Shown here: piece after piece, positions 41,932 to 50,277 of the stretch
Numbering within the stretch: the first letter of the stretch is position 1
Layout: each line of letters starts with the position of its first letter
Assembly: GCF_001995215.1 (NCBI RefSeq)
Contig: NZ_MUXN01000013.1
Span: forward strand, 1 to 64,000
Length of the DNA stretch: 64,000 nucleotides
Reading direction: 5' to 3'
Origin: Amycolatopsis azurea DSM 43854
GTDB taxonomy: Bacteria > Actinomycetota > Actinomycetes > Mycobacteriales > Pseudonocardiaceae
Made by a program: the position numbers and the translations under genes
The notes under the pieces: model-generated
What the model was told of the DNA's origin: nothing
Databases searched by the model: none
What the model saw: only the letters and a program-made list of their open reading frames with translations

Positions 41932-42690
41932 ATGCAGATCACCGATACCGCGGCGCTCGTCACGGGCGGCGCGTCCGGGCTCGGCGGCGCCACCGCGAAG
42001 GCACTCGCGGCGAAGGGCGCGCGGGTCTTCGCGCTGGACCTCGCCGGTGCCATCGCCAACGCCGAGCAGGTCGAGGGCATCACCTACGTCGAGGCCGACG
42101 TGACCGACCCGGAGCAGGTGCGGGCCGCCGTCGCGACCGCCGCCGAATCCGGGGTGCCGCTGCGGACCGTGGTGAACTGCGCCGGGATCGGGCCGTCCGC
42201 CCGGATCCTTTCGAAGAAGGGCCCGCACGACCTCGCCCTGTACGCGAAGGTCGTCCAGATCAACCTGATCGGCTCCTTCAACGTGCTGACGCTGGCCTCC
42301 GAGGCCATCGCGAAGACGGAACCGCTGGCCGACAACGCGCGCGGCGTCATCATCAACACCGCGTCGATCGCGGCCTTCGACGGCCAGATCGGGCAGGTGG
42401 CGTACTCGTCGTCCAAGGGCGGCATCGTCGGGATGACCCTGCCCGCCGCGCGCGACCTCGCGTCGCACGGGATCCGGGTGCTGACCATCGCGCCGGGCAT
42501 CGTCGACACCCCGATGCTGGCGACGGTGAGCGACGAGTTCCGCGCTTCGCTGGCGGAGGGCGTCCCGTTCCCGAAGCGGCTCGCGCGGCCGGACGAGTAC
42601 GCGCAGCTCGCGCTGTCGCTGATCGACCACGACTACCTGAACGGCGAGGTCGTCCGGATGGACGGCTCGCTGCGCATGGCCCCTCGCTGA
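41932..42690 (+). CDS. SDR family oxidoreductase (HSD10-like)
   Basis: Short-chain dehydrogenase of 252 residues. The cofactor motif TGGASGLG is at 11-18 and the acidic residue at 36 (FALDLAGA) favours NAD+. The catalytic triad is Ser145, Tyr158 and Lys162 (VAYSSSKGG). Overall it resembles type II 3-hydroxyacyl-CoA / 2-methyl-3-hydroxybutyryl-CoA dehydrogenases (RVLTIAPGIVDTPML). AAAGGGAGA precedes ATG 41932. It is a single-gene unit ended by a perfect hairpin. Confidence 0.9.
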   Translation: MQITDTAALVTGGASGLGGATAKALAAKGARVFALDLAGAIANAEQVEGITYVEADVTDPEQVRAAVATAAESGVPLRTVVNCAGIGPSARILSKKGPHDLALYAKVVQINLIGSFNVLTLASEAIAKTEPLADNARGVIINTASIAAFDGQIGQVAYSSSKGGIVGMTLPAARDLASHGIRVLTIAPGIVDTPMLATVSDEFRASLAEGVPFPKRLARPDEYAQLALSLIDHDYLNGEVVRMDGSLRMAPR

Positions 42691-42693
42691 GGC

Positions 42694-42736
42694 GAAGGGG
42701 ACTTTCCCCGCGTCAAACGCGGGGAAAGTCCCCTTC
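42694..42736. terminator. perfect 19-bp hairpin between convergent genes
   Basis: Bases 42694-42712 (beginning GAAGGGGACTTTCC) and their exact complement at 42718-42736 enclose a five-base loop, three bases after the SDR stop and seven before the methyltransferase stop on the other strand. Its right arm matches the element at 18562-18581. Confidence 0.85.
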
Positions 42737-42743
42737 AGCTCTC

Positions 42744-43418
42744 TCAGCCGCGCTTCAACCGGACGTCCACGCCGATGCCCACCGTGGTGACCTCACAGGT
42801 CCGGAAAGCCGTTTCGGCGACCAGTCCGCTGAAGTCGACAGGCGTGTAGGCGCGCCGCCGGAGCCCGACGAGCGCCTGCCGCACGCCGAGTCCCGCCAGC
42901 TTCCCGATCTTCATGCCCTCGACCTCACGCGCGATTTCGCCGTCGGTCGCGTTCCGGTTCATGTCCTGCACGACGGCCGTGCCACCCGGACGCAGCACGC
43001 GGTACATCTCGTCGAGCGACTTCACCGGCCACACGAAGTTCTTGAACGCTGCCTGGCAGACGACGACGTCGAACGACTCGTCGTCGAACGGCATCGCCGC
43101 GACGTCACCCTCGCGGAACGAAGCCTCGACACCTTGTGCCCGTGCGTACTCGCTCGCGATCTCGACGAATGTCGGCGCGACGTCGAGGCCGGTGACGGAG
43201 AACCCGAGCCGCGCCAGTTCGACGGCGAAGTAACCGGGGCCGAAAGCGACCTCGAGGATCTTCGCGTCTTCCGGCAGGTCCGCCGTGAGTTCGCGCGCCT
43301 GCTTCCGACAGATGTCGATCTGCGGCTCCGTGCCGCGCTGCCGGGCGTAGCTCCGCGCCAGCGCGCCGCCCATCTCCGGCAAAAGCTTGAAGCGTTTTCT
43401 GTCCTTGATGTTCGACAT
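42744..43418 (-). CDS. class I SAM-dependent methyltransferase
   Basis: Protein of 224 residues in the UbiE/Methyltransf_11 group. Motif I is ILEVAFGPGYFAVELARLG (first Gly replaced by Ala), then VTGLDVAP, REGDVAAMPFDDESFDVVVCQAAFKNF and LRPGGTAVVQDMNRN. The substrate is unknown. ATG 43418 is preceded by GGAGAG. It follows the PadR regulator gene on the same strand after about 120 bases and a hairpin; PadR control is possible but unproven. Confidence 0.88.
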   Translation of the reverse strand: MSNIKDRKRFKLLPEMGGALARSYARQRGTEPQIDICRKQARELTADLPEDAKILEVAFGPGYFAVELARLGFSVTGLDVAPTFVEIASEYARAQGVEASFREGDVAAMPFDDESFDVVVCQAAFKNFVWPVKSLDEMYRVLRPGGTAVVQDMNRNATDGEIAREVEGMKIGKLAGLGVRQALVGLRRRAYTPVDFSGLVAETAFRTCEVTTVGIGVDVRLKRG

Positions 43419-43498
43419 GGTCTCTCCAGGTTGTTCGCCCGGAGCCCGGTTATCCTCAAGATGCCGTCTCGTGGCCGGGTTCCGGTTGCGGGATCGTC

Positions 43499-43532
43499 GC
43501 CCCGGTGAGGTGCTGCAACACCTCACCGGGGC
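43499..43532. terminator. perfect 14-bp hairpin after PadR gene
   Basis: GCCCCGGTGAGGTG (43499-43512) pairs exactly with 43519-43532 around a six-base loop, four bases beyond the PadR stop. It probably terminates the PadR transcript before the methyltransferase gene. Confidence 0.75.
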
Positions 43533-43536
43533 TCTT

Positions 43537-44154
43537 TCATCTGCCGTCCGACGGCAGCTCTCCGGTCTCGTGGAAGGTCCGCCATTCGGCGAGACCGGGC
43601 ATCGAGCCGGAAGTCAGTTCCCCGAGGATCGAGCGGACCCATTCGGCCTCCGCCACGCGGATCGCCAGGTGGTACTCGACCTCGAGCAGCACCAGCCGCG
43701 GCACCTCTTCGAGGAGCCGCGCGAGTTCCGCTCGTGTCGTGGCGATCTCGTCGTCCAGCGCCGCCAGCCGGGTGCGGAGCAGGGCGATCACCTCGTCCGG
43801 GCCGAGCCACGCCAGCACCGACAGCCCGGCGACGAACTTCGGCTCCTCGGGCGCGAGTTCGGCGAGGAGTTCGCGCAGCCAGTCGAGCATTTCGTCACGG
43901 CCCTCGCCGGTGATCCGATACACCGTGCGCTCCGGGCGGGCGCCGTCGCGACCGCTCTCGGCGGCCTCGATGAAGCCGTGTTTCCGCAGGTTGCCGACGA
44001 CCGTGTAGAACGAGCCCCATTTGATCCCCATGTCGCGGTCCTTGCCGCGGCTCTTCAGGATCGAGGCCATTTCGTACGGATGCATCGGGCGCTCGTTCAG
44101 TGTGGACAGGATCGCCAGCGCCAGCAGATTCCCGACCTTGCGCCGCTTCACCAA
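43537..44154 (-). CDS. PadR family transcription regulator
   Basis: Protein of 205 residues with the PadR winged helix at the N-terminus (NLLALAILSTLNERPMHPYEMASILKSRG, then GSFYTVVGNLRKHGFIEAAE) and a long C-terminal helical domain (ALDDEIATTRAELARLLEEV). CGAGGAGG precedes the start. A near-palindromic site lies 18 bases upstream and is the likely autoregulatory operator. Its target could be the methyltransferase gene downstream. Confidence 0.9.
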   Translation of the reverse strand: MVKRRKVGNLLALAILSTLNERPMHPYEMASILKSRGKDRDMGIKWGSFYTVVGNLRKHGFIEAAESGRDGARPERTVYRITGEGRDEMLDWLRELLAELAPEEPKFVAGLSVLAWLGPDEVIALLRTRLAALDDEIATTRAELARLLEEVPRLVLLEVEYHLAIRVAEAEWVRSILGELTSGSMPGLAEWRTFHETGELPSDGR

Positions 44155-44171
44155 GCCTCCTCGTAGGCGAG

Positions 44172-44187
44172 TACTCGTCTACGAGTA
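44172..44187. promoter_or_regulatory. PadR operator candidate
   Basis: TACTCGT-CT-ACGAGTA is a 16-base near-perfect palindrome with 7-bp arms, 18-33 bases upstream of the PadR ATG. A partial overlapping repeat (CGTAGGCGAGTACTCG) adjoins it. Confidence 0.6.
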
Positions 44188-44232
44188 TCCATAGGGCCGC
44201 GAGTGATCGCAAGTGTCTCGGCGACCGAGCGA

Positions 44233-45879
44233 TCAGAGGTCGTTCATGTACGGCACGGACGTCTGCGCGTGGTCGGTCATCCAGTTCCGCAGCGCGTACG
44301 TCGCCAGGACGTCGTCCTCGTTGTAGCGCAGCAGGCGCTCCCGCTGGGCGTCGTCCGGGATCCCGCCGTCCATCCCGACCGCGTCGCGGTACCAGCTCAT
44401 CGACGCCTCGCCGCCCGCTTCCGGGTCGCGCCAGGCGAACCCGGCGACCGGGGCGATCACCTTGAGCCCCTTGCCGTGCGAGCAGAGGAACTGGTCGGTG
44501 ACGCTGCGGAAGAGATCGATCCACTCGTCGGAGTCCACAAAGGACGCGATCTCGGCCTTCGTGGGAACGCCGGGGTATTCGCCGAACCGGTCGGCCGAAC
44601 CGAAGAGCCAGCGGTTCTCGGCGAGCGCGTTGTAGCAGTAGGCGCGGAAGGTCAGGCCCGCGGCGAGCGTGCGCTCGCGGACCTCTTTGAACCAGGCCCA
44701 GAACTCCGCGAACGACCGCGCCTCGTCCGCCGTCGGCAGCGGCTCCCACGTCGCGAAGGCTCGATAGCCCTGCTCCATCCCGATGTCCGCGCCGGTCAGC
44801 AGCGAACCCCACAGATACGCGCCGGAATCACCGAAGCTCTCCATGTCGACGTCGACCTCGACGTCGCCGCGCGAGACCTCGACGCGGTCGACCTTGCGCA
44901 CCATCGTGAGATCGGCGAGCCAGGCACGCGCGAGGATGATCGAATCGGCGAAGGTGCCGCCGGTCCAGTTCATCGGCGGCGGTTCGTCGGCGGGGTCGAG
45001 CGCGGCCAGTTTGTCCACTGTGGACACCCCGGCGCGGCGGAGCTCCATCGCGTCCTCGCCGCGGACGACCAGGCTGACGTCGCGGGTCTCGGTGAGCACG
45101 ACCTCGCACGTCGGCCACCAGGGGCAGCGACGGCATTCGAGGACACGGGACGGTTCGGCGAGGGCTTCTTCGCCTTCGACGGCCGCGCTCGCGATGGCGA
45201 GCCTGTCAGCGAAGCGGCTCTGGTACTCCGTCAGCGCGCTCTTCCCGCCCGGCCAGGTGCCCGCGGACAGGTCGTGCCAGACGACGACGTCCGCGTCGAG
45301 TCCGATGACGCCGCCGATCGCGCGGTGGCCTTCGTGCTTCCCGAGCGCTTCGAGCATCCGGTAGAGGTGCGCGAGCCGCATCTGGTCCCGCGGCTGCGAG
45401 CGGACCTTCCGTGCCGTGTCCGGCAGCCGGTTGGCCGGGTCGAGATCGGTCATCGCCGTGGTCGGCGCGCCCGAGCCGCGATCGGTGATGCGGTGCCGCA
45501 CGACCAGCACCGGCACGTAGCCCGCGCCGGTGTGGACCAGGAGTTCGGAGCCGCCACGCCGGTGACCGGCGCGATCCACCGGCAGCAGCCCGCCCCAGAT
45601 GTAGCGCGCTTCGGCGGCGAAGGCCTCTTCGGTGAGCTGCACGCGCTCGGCGGCCGGGAGGTCGCGGGAGATCTTGACCCAGCCCGCGCCGGGGCCCGTC
45701 GCGTCCATGAGCCGTTGCACGATGTCGTCGCGATGCGCTGACGCGTCGGCGATCCGCTGCTGCGCGGAGGGGTCGGGCGGGGCGAGCGGGACCTCGCGCA
45801 TCGCCGGGTCGTGTTCCAGGTGCACGCGACGCCGGCAGCGGCTCACCGCTCCCGCGTCCAGTAGCACCTCGTTACTCAC
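44233..45879 (-). CDS. TM0106-type RecB-like nuclease
   Basis: Protein of 548 residues. The N-terminal half is a RecB/Cas4-like PD-(D/E)xK module with a four-cysteine set (Cys15 in SRCRRRVHLE, and Cys249, Cys252, Cys258 in ECRRCPWWPTC) that should bind an Fe-S cluster as in Cas4 and AddB. The C-terminal half resembles an RNase H-like exonuclease: DVDMESFG, then RYNEDDVLATYALRNWM. The family is common in actinobacteria, with no established role beyond likely DNA repair. The GTG at 45879 is chosen by homology (EVLLDAGAVSRCRRR); the frame extends to 45954. No CRISPR or helicase gene is near. Confidence 0.82.
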   Translation of the reverse strand: MSNEVLLDAGAVSRCRRRVHLEHDPAMREVPLAPPDPSAQQRIADASAHRDDIVQRLMDATGPGAGWVKISRDLPAAERVQLTEEAFAAEARYIWGGLLPVDRAGHRRGGSELLVHTGAGYVPVLVVRHRITDRGSGAPTTAMTDLDPANRLPDTARKVRSQPRDQMRLAHLYRMLEALGKHEGHRAIGGVIGLDADVVVWHDLSAGTWPGGKSALTEYQSRFADRLAIASAAVEGEEALAEPSRVLECRRCPWWPTCEVVLTETRDVSLVVRGEDAMELRRAGVSTVDKLAALDPADEPPPMNWTGGTFADSIILARAWLADLTMVRKVDRVEVSRGDVEVDVDMESFGDSGAYLWGSLLTGADIGMEQGYRAFATWEPLPTADEARSFAEFWAWFKEVRERTLAAGLTFRAYCYNALAENRWLFGSADRFGEYPGVPTKAEIASFVDSDEWIDLFRSVTDQFLCSHGKGLKVIAPVAGFAWRDPEAGGEASMSWYRDAVGMDGGIPDDAQRERLLRYNEDDVLATYALRNWMTDHAQTSVPYMNDL

Positions 45880-45969
45880 GGACAACACTCTAGAAGGCCA
45901 CCGGCAAGCCGACATGCCCGCCACTTCGGGGACCAGTAAGTTCGTCAGTGACACAGCGTGGGAGGTGCC

Positions 45970-46434
45970 ATGGCGCGCAAGGCCAAAGCCGTCGAGGGCG
46001 AAGGCAGGATCACCCCGAAGAAGGCGAAAAACGCCGTCGCGGTGGCCAAAGTGCTCGGTCCGGCCGTACTGCCGGTGATCGCGCCGTACGCCGTTCGAGC
46101 GGCGGGCGCCGCGCGAGAGCTATACGACCGTTATCAGGCGAAGAAGCTCGGCGTGGCCGTCGACCAGCTCGGCGAGTTCAGCGGACGCGGCGCCGCGCTG
46201 CACGCGCGGATCGCGGGACTGACGCAGGGGCTCGCGGAACTGAAGAGGTCCGCGAAGGCGACCGACGCCGACGCGGCCTTCGCGAAGGACACTCAGGGGA
46301 CGCTGGAGCAGCTCTCGGCGACCGTCCGCGCTTCGGAGCGGATGCCCGCGGCGCGGCGGAAGGCGGCGCACCGGGCCGTGGCCGGGGAGCTGGACCAGCT
46401 GGAGGGCAAACTGCTGCACCGGCTGGGCATCTGA
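45970..46434 (+). CDS. conserved actinobacterial protein (DUF6474-like)
   Basis: Basic protein of 154 residues: MARKAKAVEGEGRITPKKAK, a hydrophobic patch VLGPAVLPVIAPYAVRAAG, then long helices (LHARIAGLTQGLAELKRSAKATDAD). I take it for the actinobacterial family labelled DUF6474; the name is from memory and moderately sure. GGGAGGTG precedes the ATG. Function unknown; the basic helical makeup would suit nucleic-acid or membrane-surface binding. It is divergent from the nuclease gene. Confidence 0.7.
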   Translation: MARKAKAVEGEGRITPKKAKNAVAVAKVLGPAVLPVIAPYAVRAAGAARELYDRYQAKKLGVAVDQLGEFSGRGAALHARIAGLTQGLAELKRSAKATDADAAFAKDTQGTLEQLSATVRASERMPAARRKAAHRAVAGELDQLEGKLLHRLGI

Positions 46435-46443
46435 CCGGCTCGT

Positions 46444-46481
46444 TGAGTGGCTAGGACGGTTCTGACCGTCCTAGCCACTCA
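46444..46481. terminator. perfect 17-bp hairpin, bidirectional
   Basis: Bases 46444-46460 (TGAGTGGCTAGGACGGT) pair exactly with 46465-46481 around a four-base loop. It sits between the convergent genes, nine bases after one stop and four before the other. Confidence 0.85.
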
Positions 46482-46485
46482 CGAC

Positions 46486-47445
46486 CTAGCTGATGAATCC
46501 CTTTTTCTTCATCCACTCGTAGGCGACCTCGCCCTGGTCACGGCCATCGACGTCGACCTGTTTGCACAGTTCGATCATCTGCTTGTTGTCCAGTGCCGCG
46601 CCGACGGCTTCCAGCGGTCCGCGGAGTTCCGGGTACTGCTTGAGGAAGTCCGTGCGCAACGTGGGGACCGCGTTGTACTGCGGGAACGCCTTCTTGTCGT
46701 CTTCGAGGACGCGCAGGTTGAGTCCGGCGATCCGGCCGTCGGTCGTGAAGATCTCGCCGATCGGGCAGGTCCCGCTCGCCACGGCCGAGTAGATCGTGCC
46801 GATGCCGAAGTTCTTGATCACCGGGTTCTGGAATCCGTACGCCCGCACGGCGGCGGGGAATCCGTCCTGACGGCTGGTGAACTCGGTCTCCAGGCAGAAC
46901 ACGTTCTGGTCCGGCTTCCGCTTCAGGAACTCGGCCAGGTCGGACGTCGACTTCAGGTTGTTCGCCGCGCCGTAGGCCTCGGTGACCGCGAAGGCGTACT
47001 GGTCGTTGAGCGGCGAGTAGTTCAGCCAGGTGACGCCGAACTTCGCTTCGTCCGCCGCCTTCGTGGCTTCGTACTGGGCCTGTTCCCCGCCGGGGACGGG
47101 GAGTTCGTTGCCCTGGTAGTTGATCCAGCCGGTGCCGGTGTACTCCCAGGTGACGTCGGTCTGGCCGGCGAGCAGCGCCTGCCGCGACGAGTTCGAGCCC
47201 TTGATGTCGGTCAGGTCGACGACGTCCGCGCCCGCCGCGGAAAGCGCCATCTCGGCCATGTAGCCCAGGATGATGTTCTCGGTGAAGTCCTTCGACCCCA
47301 CCGTCACCTTGACGCCCTTGAGGGATTCGATGGGTTTGATCGAACCGGGTTCGATCTTGTAGGGCAGCGCGGTGTTGACCTCGAGTCCGCACGCGGAAAG
47401 CGTGCCGCACAACAGGACCGCGCCCAGGATCGCTTTCAAACGCAT
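46486..47445 (-). CDS. ABC transporter substrate-binding lipoprotein (betaine/choline type)
   Basis: Lipoprotein of 319 residues of the OpuAC/OsmF family. The signal peptide ends in the lipobox LSAC with Cys19. The mature part shows KVTVGSKDFTENIILGYMAEMAL, DIKGSNSSRQALLAGQTDVTWEYTGTGW and the closing TDFLKQYPELRGPLEAVGAAL, all family hallmarks. It captures quaternary amines such as glycine betaine, choline or carnitine for osmoprotection. It is the last gene of the four-gene importer operon, one base after the permease stop. Confidence 0.92.
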   Translation of the reverse strand: MRLKAILGAVLLCGTLSACGLEVNTALPYKIEPGSIKPIESLKGVKVTVGSKDFTENIILGYMAEMALSAAGADVVDLTDIKGSNSSRQALLAGQTDVTWEYTGTGWINYQGNELPVPGGEQAQYEATKAADEAKFGVTWLNYSPLNDQYAFAVTEAYGAANNLKSTSDLAEFLKRKPDQNVFCLETEFTSRQDGFPAAVRAYGFQNPVIKNFGIGTIYSAVASGTCPIGEIFTTDGRIAGLNLRVLEDDKKAFPQYNAVPTLRTDFLKQYPELRGPLEAVGAALDNKQMIELCKQVDVDGRDQGEVAYEWMKKKGFIS

Positions 47446-47446
47446 G

Positions 47447-48223
47447 TCAGCGCAGTCCCTTCGGTCCGAAGAACTGTTCCGCCACCGCGCCGAGCCAGTC
47501 CACCAGCAGCGCCAGTGCGACGGCGAGCACCGAGCCGGTGATCAGCACCTTCGTCAGGTTGAGCTTGTAGCCGGTGTCGATGAGCAGGCCGAAACCGCCG
47601 GCGTTGACGAACATGCCGAACGTCGCCGTGCCGACGGCCAGCACCAGCGAGGTCCGCAGGCCCGCCAGGATCAGCGGGACGGCCAGCGGGAGTTCGACGC
47701 GCCACAGCACGCCGGAGGCCGACATGCCGATGCCGCGGCCCGCGTCGATCAGCGACGGGTCGACCTGCTGCAGGCCGACCATCGTGTTCCGCAGCACCGG
47801 AAGCAGCGAGTAGAACGCCAGCGGCAGCGCCGCGACCCACAGCCCGCCGGTCGCGCCGGTGACGATGAACCACAGCACCAGCACACCGAGCGCGGGCGCG
47901 GCCTGGCCGATGTTCGCGACCGCCAGGAAGACCGGCGCCGCCCATTTCGCCCAGGGCCGGGTGACGAGCACGCCGAGCGGCACCGCCACGGCGACCACGA
48001 TCGCGGTGACCACGATGGTCATCGCCAGGTGGTCGCGCAGCGCGGTGAACAGCCCCGAGGCGTTGAGGGTCGCCTTCTCCGTCGCGGTGAGGTCGCTGGT
48101 GAACACCCAGATCAGCACCCCGGCGACGATCAGCAGCACCGCCGCTGGCTGGGCGAACAGCCGGACCCGTTCGGCGCCTCTCGACGAGGACTCGGTGGTG
48201 AACCCGGTATCGACGGCCGTCAT
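47447..48223 (-). CDS. betaine/choline-type ABC transporter permease
   Basis: Membrane permease of 258 residues, with five to six helices and the inner-membrane coupling loop LPVLRNTMVGLQQVDPSLIDAGRGIGMSASGVLWRVELPLAVP. A longer N-terminus (about 20 residues, then one extra helix) distinguishes it from the other permease of the operon. Its start overlaps the ATPase stop in an ATGA junction. Confidence 0.92.
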   Translation of the reverse strand: MTAVDTGFTTESSSRGAERVRLFAQPAAVLLIVAGVLIWVFTSDLTATEKATLNASGLFTALRDHLAMTIVVTAIVVAVAVPLGVLVTRPWAKWAAPVFLAVANIGQAAPALGVLVLWFIVTGATGGLWVAALPLAFYSLLPVLRNTMVGLQQVDPSLIDAGRGIGMSASGVLWRVELPLAVPLILAGLRTSLVLAVGTATFGMFVNAGGFGLLIDTGYKLNLTKVLITGSVLAVALALLVDWLGAVAEQFFGPKGLR

Positions 48224-49401
48224 GCGGTCACACCTTCCGCCGGGTTGTCGTCGGAGTGCTCCTCGCGCAGCTGCTGGATGGTCGAGATGACGGTGTCGAG
48301 CTCGATCGTCCCGGCGTACTCGCCGCGGGCGCCGGTCACCGGGACGCTGCCGCCCTCGGCGAGCATGGCTTCGAGCGCGTCCTGCAGCGTCGACTGGAGG
48401 CTGACCGAGTCACGCAGCGGCTTGCCCGCGGTGGCCAGCGACGTCGCCGCGACCAGCTCGCGGACGTGCACCCACCGCATCGGACGGCGCCGCTGGTCGA
48501 GCACCAGCACGAAGTGCTTGCGCTGCTGGGTCAGCTTCTCGCGGACGTCCGACGGCGATTCGCTGACCGTCGCGGTCAGGGCGTCCTGTTTCAGCTCGAC
48601 GTCGCGCACCCGCAGCAGCGTCAGCTGCTTGAGCGAGGCACCGGCGCCGACGAAACCGGCGACCGTGTCGTCGGCCGGGTTCGCGAGGATCGCGTCCGGG
48701 GTGTCGTACTGCAGGATCCGGGACTGGTTGCCGAGCACCGCGATCTTGTCGCCGAGCTTCACGGCTTCGTCGAAGTCGTGGGTGACGAAGACGATGGTCT
48801 TCTTCAGTTCGGTCTGGAGCCGCAGCAGCTCGTCCTGCAGGTTTCCCCGGGTGATCGGGTCGACGGCGCCGAACGGCTCGTCCATCAGCAGCACCGGCGG
48901 GTCCGCCGCGAGCGCCCGCGCGACGCCGACGCGCTGCTGCTGGCCACCGGAGAGCTGACGCGGGAAGCGGTCGCGGAAGTCGGCCGGGTCCAGCCCGACC
49001 AGGTCCATCATCTCCTCGACCCGGTCTTCGACCTTCTTCTTGTCCCAGCCGAGCAGCCCGGGCACCACGGCGATGTTCTGCGCGACGGTGAAGTGCGGGA
49101 ACAGCCCGGCCTGCTGGATCGCGTAGCCGATGCGGCGGCGCAGGGTGTCGACGTCGAGCTTCAGCGCGTCGTCGCCGCCGATGGTGATCCGGCCCGACGT
49201 CGGCTCGATCAGCCGGTTGATCATCCGCATGGTGGTGGTCTTGCCGCAGCCGGACGGGCCGACGAAGACCACGATCTTGCCCGCGGGCACCACCATCGAG
49301 AAGTCGTCGACGGCCGGCTCGCGAGTGCCGGCGTAGCGCTTCGTGACGTTCTCCAGCTCGATTTCGACGCCGGATACGGATTCGGTCTCAGCCACGGACA
49401 C
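48220..49401 (-). CDS. betaine/choline-type ABC transporter ATPase with CBS domains
   Basis: ATPase of 393 residues. Walker A GPSGCGKT is at 48-55, the signature SGGQQQR at 151-157 and Walker B LLMDEP at 171-176. Residues about 265-385 form a tandem CBS pair (FVLVLDQRRRPMRWVHVREL, then LQDALEAMLAEGGSVPVTGARGEYAG), which in OpuA-type importers senses ionic strength or cyclic di-AMP and gates transport. It energises both permeases of this operon. Its start overlaps the upstream permease gene by 14 bases. Confidence 0.94.
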   Translation of the reverse strand: MSVAETESVSGVEIELENVTKRYAGTREPAVDDFSMVVPAGKIVVFVGPSGCGKTTTMRMINRLIEPTSGRITIGGDDALKLDVDTLRRRIGYAIQQAGLFPHFTVAQNIAVVPGLLGWDKKKVEDRVEEMMDLVGLDPADFRDRFPRQLSGGQQQRVGVARALAADPPVLLMDEPFGAVDPITRGNLQDELLRLQTELKKTIVFVTHDFDEAVKLGDKIAVLGNQSRILQYDTPDAILANPADDTVAGFVGAGASLKQLTLLRVRDVELKQDALTATVSESPSDVREKLTQQRKHFVLVLDQRRRPMRWVHVRELVAATSLATAGKPLRDSVSLQSTLQDALEAMLAEGGSVPVTGARGEYAGTIELDTVISTIQQLREEHSDDNPAEGVTA

Positions 49402-50035
49402 CCCTTGAGACGGTCAGACGGTTGATCAGGACGTAAACGGCGTCGAGGACCAGTGCGAGGACGACCACGCCGAGCGTCCCGGTCAAGGCCTGGTTGAGGG
49501 AGTTCGTGCTCCCCGCGTTGGTGAGGCCGGAGAAGACCTCCGAGCCGAGGCCCGGGCCCTTCGCGTAGGCCGCGATGACCGCGATGCCCATGAGCATCTG
49601 CGTCGCGACCCGCATGCCCGCCAGGATCGCGGGCCAGGCGAGCCGCAGCTCCACCCTGGTCAGCACGCCGAAGCGGCTCATGCCGATCCCGCGCGCCGCG
49701 TCGCTGACCGCGGGATCCACGCCGCTCAGCCCGACGATCGTGTTCCGCACGATCGGCAGGAGCGCGTAGAGCACGAGGGCGATGACGGTGGTGTTCGCGC
49801 CGAGGCCGAACACCGGGATGAGGAGCCCCAAGAGGGCGAAGGAGGGAACGGTGAGGATCGTGCTCGCCAGCGCCGTGGCCACGGCGGACCCGATCGGGCT
49901 GCGATAGACGGCGATGCCGATCACCACGCCGAGCACGGCGGCCAGGATCGTGCACTGCACGACCGCGCTGACATGGAGGAGCCCTTGGAGGGCGAGTCTG
50001 TCCCACCGATCCGAGATGTACTCGAAGAGGTTCAT
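49388..50035 (-). CDS. betaine/choline-type ABC transporter permease, first gene
   Basis: Permease of 215 residues with five helices and the coupling loop LPIVRNTIVGLSGVDPAVSDAARGIGMSRFGVLTRVELRLAWPAIL. ATG 50035 is preceded by GGGAGAA; an in-frame start at 50077 would add 14 unlikely residues. It is the first gene of the operon permease-ATPase-permease-binding protein. The 240 bases upstream hold GTTTAC/GTAAAC (50137-50161), a possible regulatory repeat. Confidence 0.92.
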   Translation of the reverse strand: MNLFEYISDRWDRLALQGLLHVSAVVQCTILAAVLGVVIGIAVYRSPIGSAVATALASTILTVPSFALLGLLIPVFGLGANTTVIALVLYALLPIVRNTIVGLSGVDPAVSDAARGIGMSRFGVLTRVELRLAWPAILAGMRVATQMLMGIAVIAAYAKGPGLGSEVFSGLTNAGSTNSLNQALTGTLGVVVLALVLDAVYVLINRLTVSRGVRG

Positions 50036-50277
50036 CGCGTGCTGGTTCTCCCGCCGCCTCTGAGTGAGACTCCTCACCCATTCGGAGTAGCTGTATCGGG
50101 AGCCTGACTACCCAGAACGCTCGCGGTCAAACCCCTGTTTACCGCTTCTTGTCCTGTAAACGTTCCCCATTCGGCCCAATCAGGCAAACGCACGCGCCGC
50201 TCCGGGAGTGTCTTTTTCACTGCTCAACAGCCGGGAGGAGATCGACCACTCGGACGTACGTCGAATACTCTTCACCC

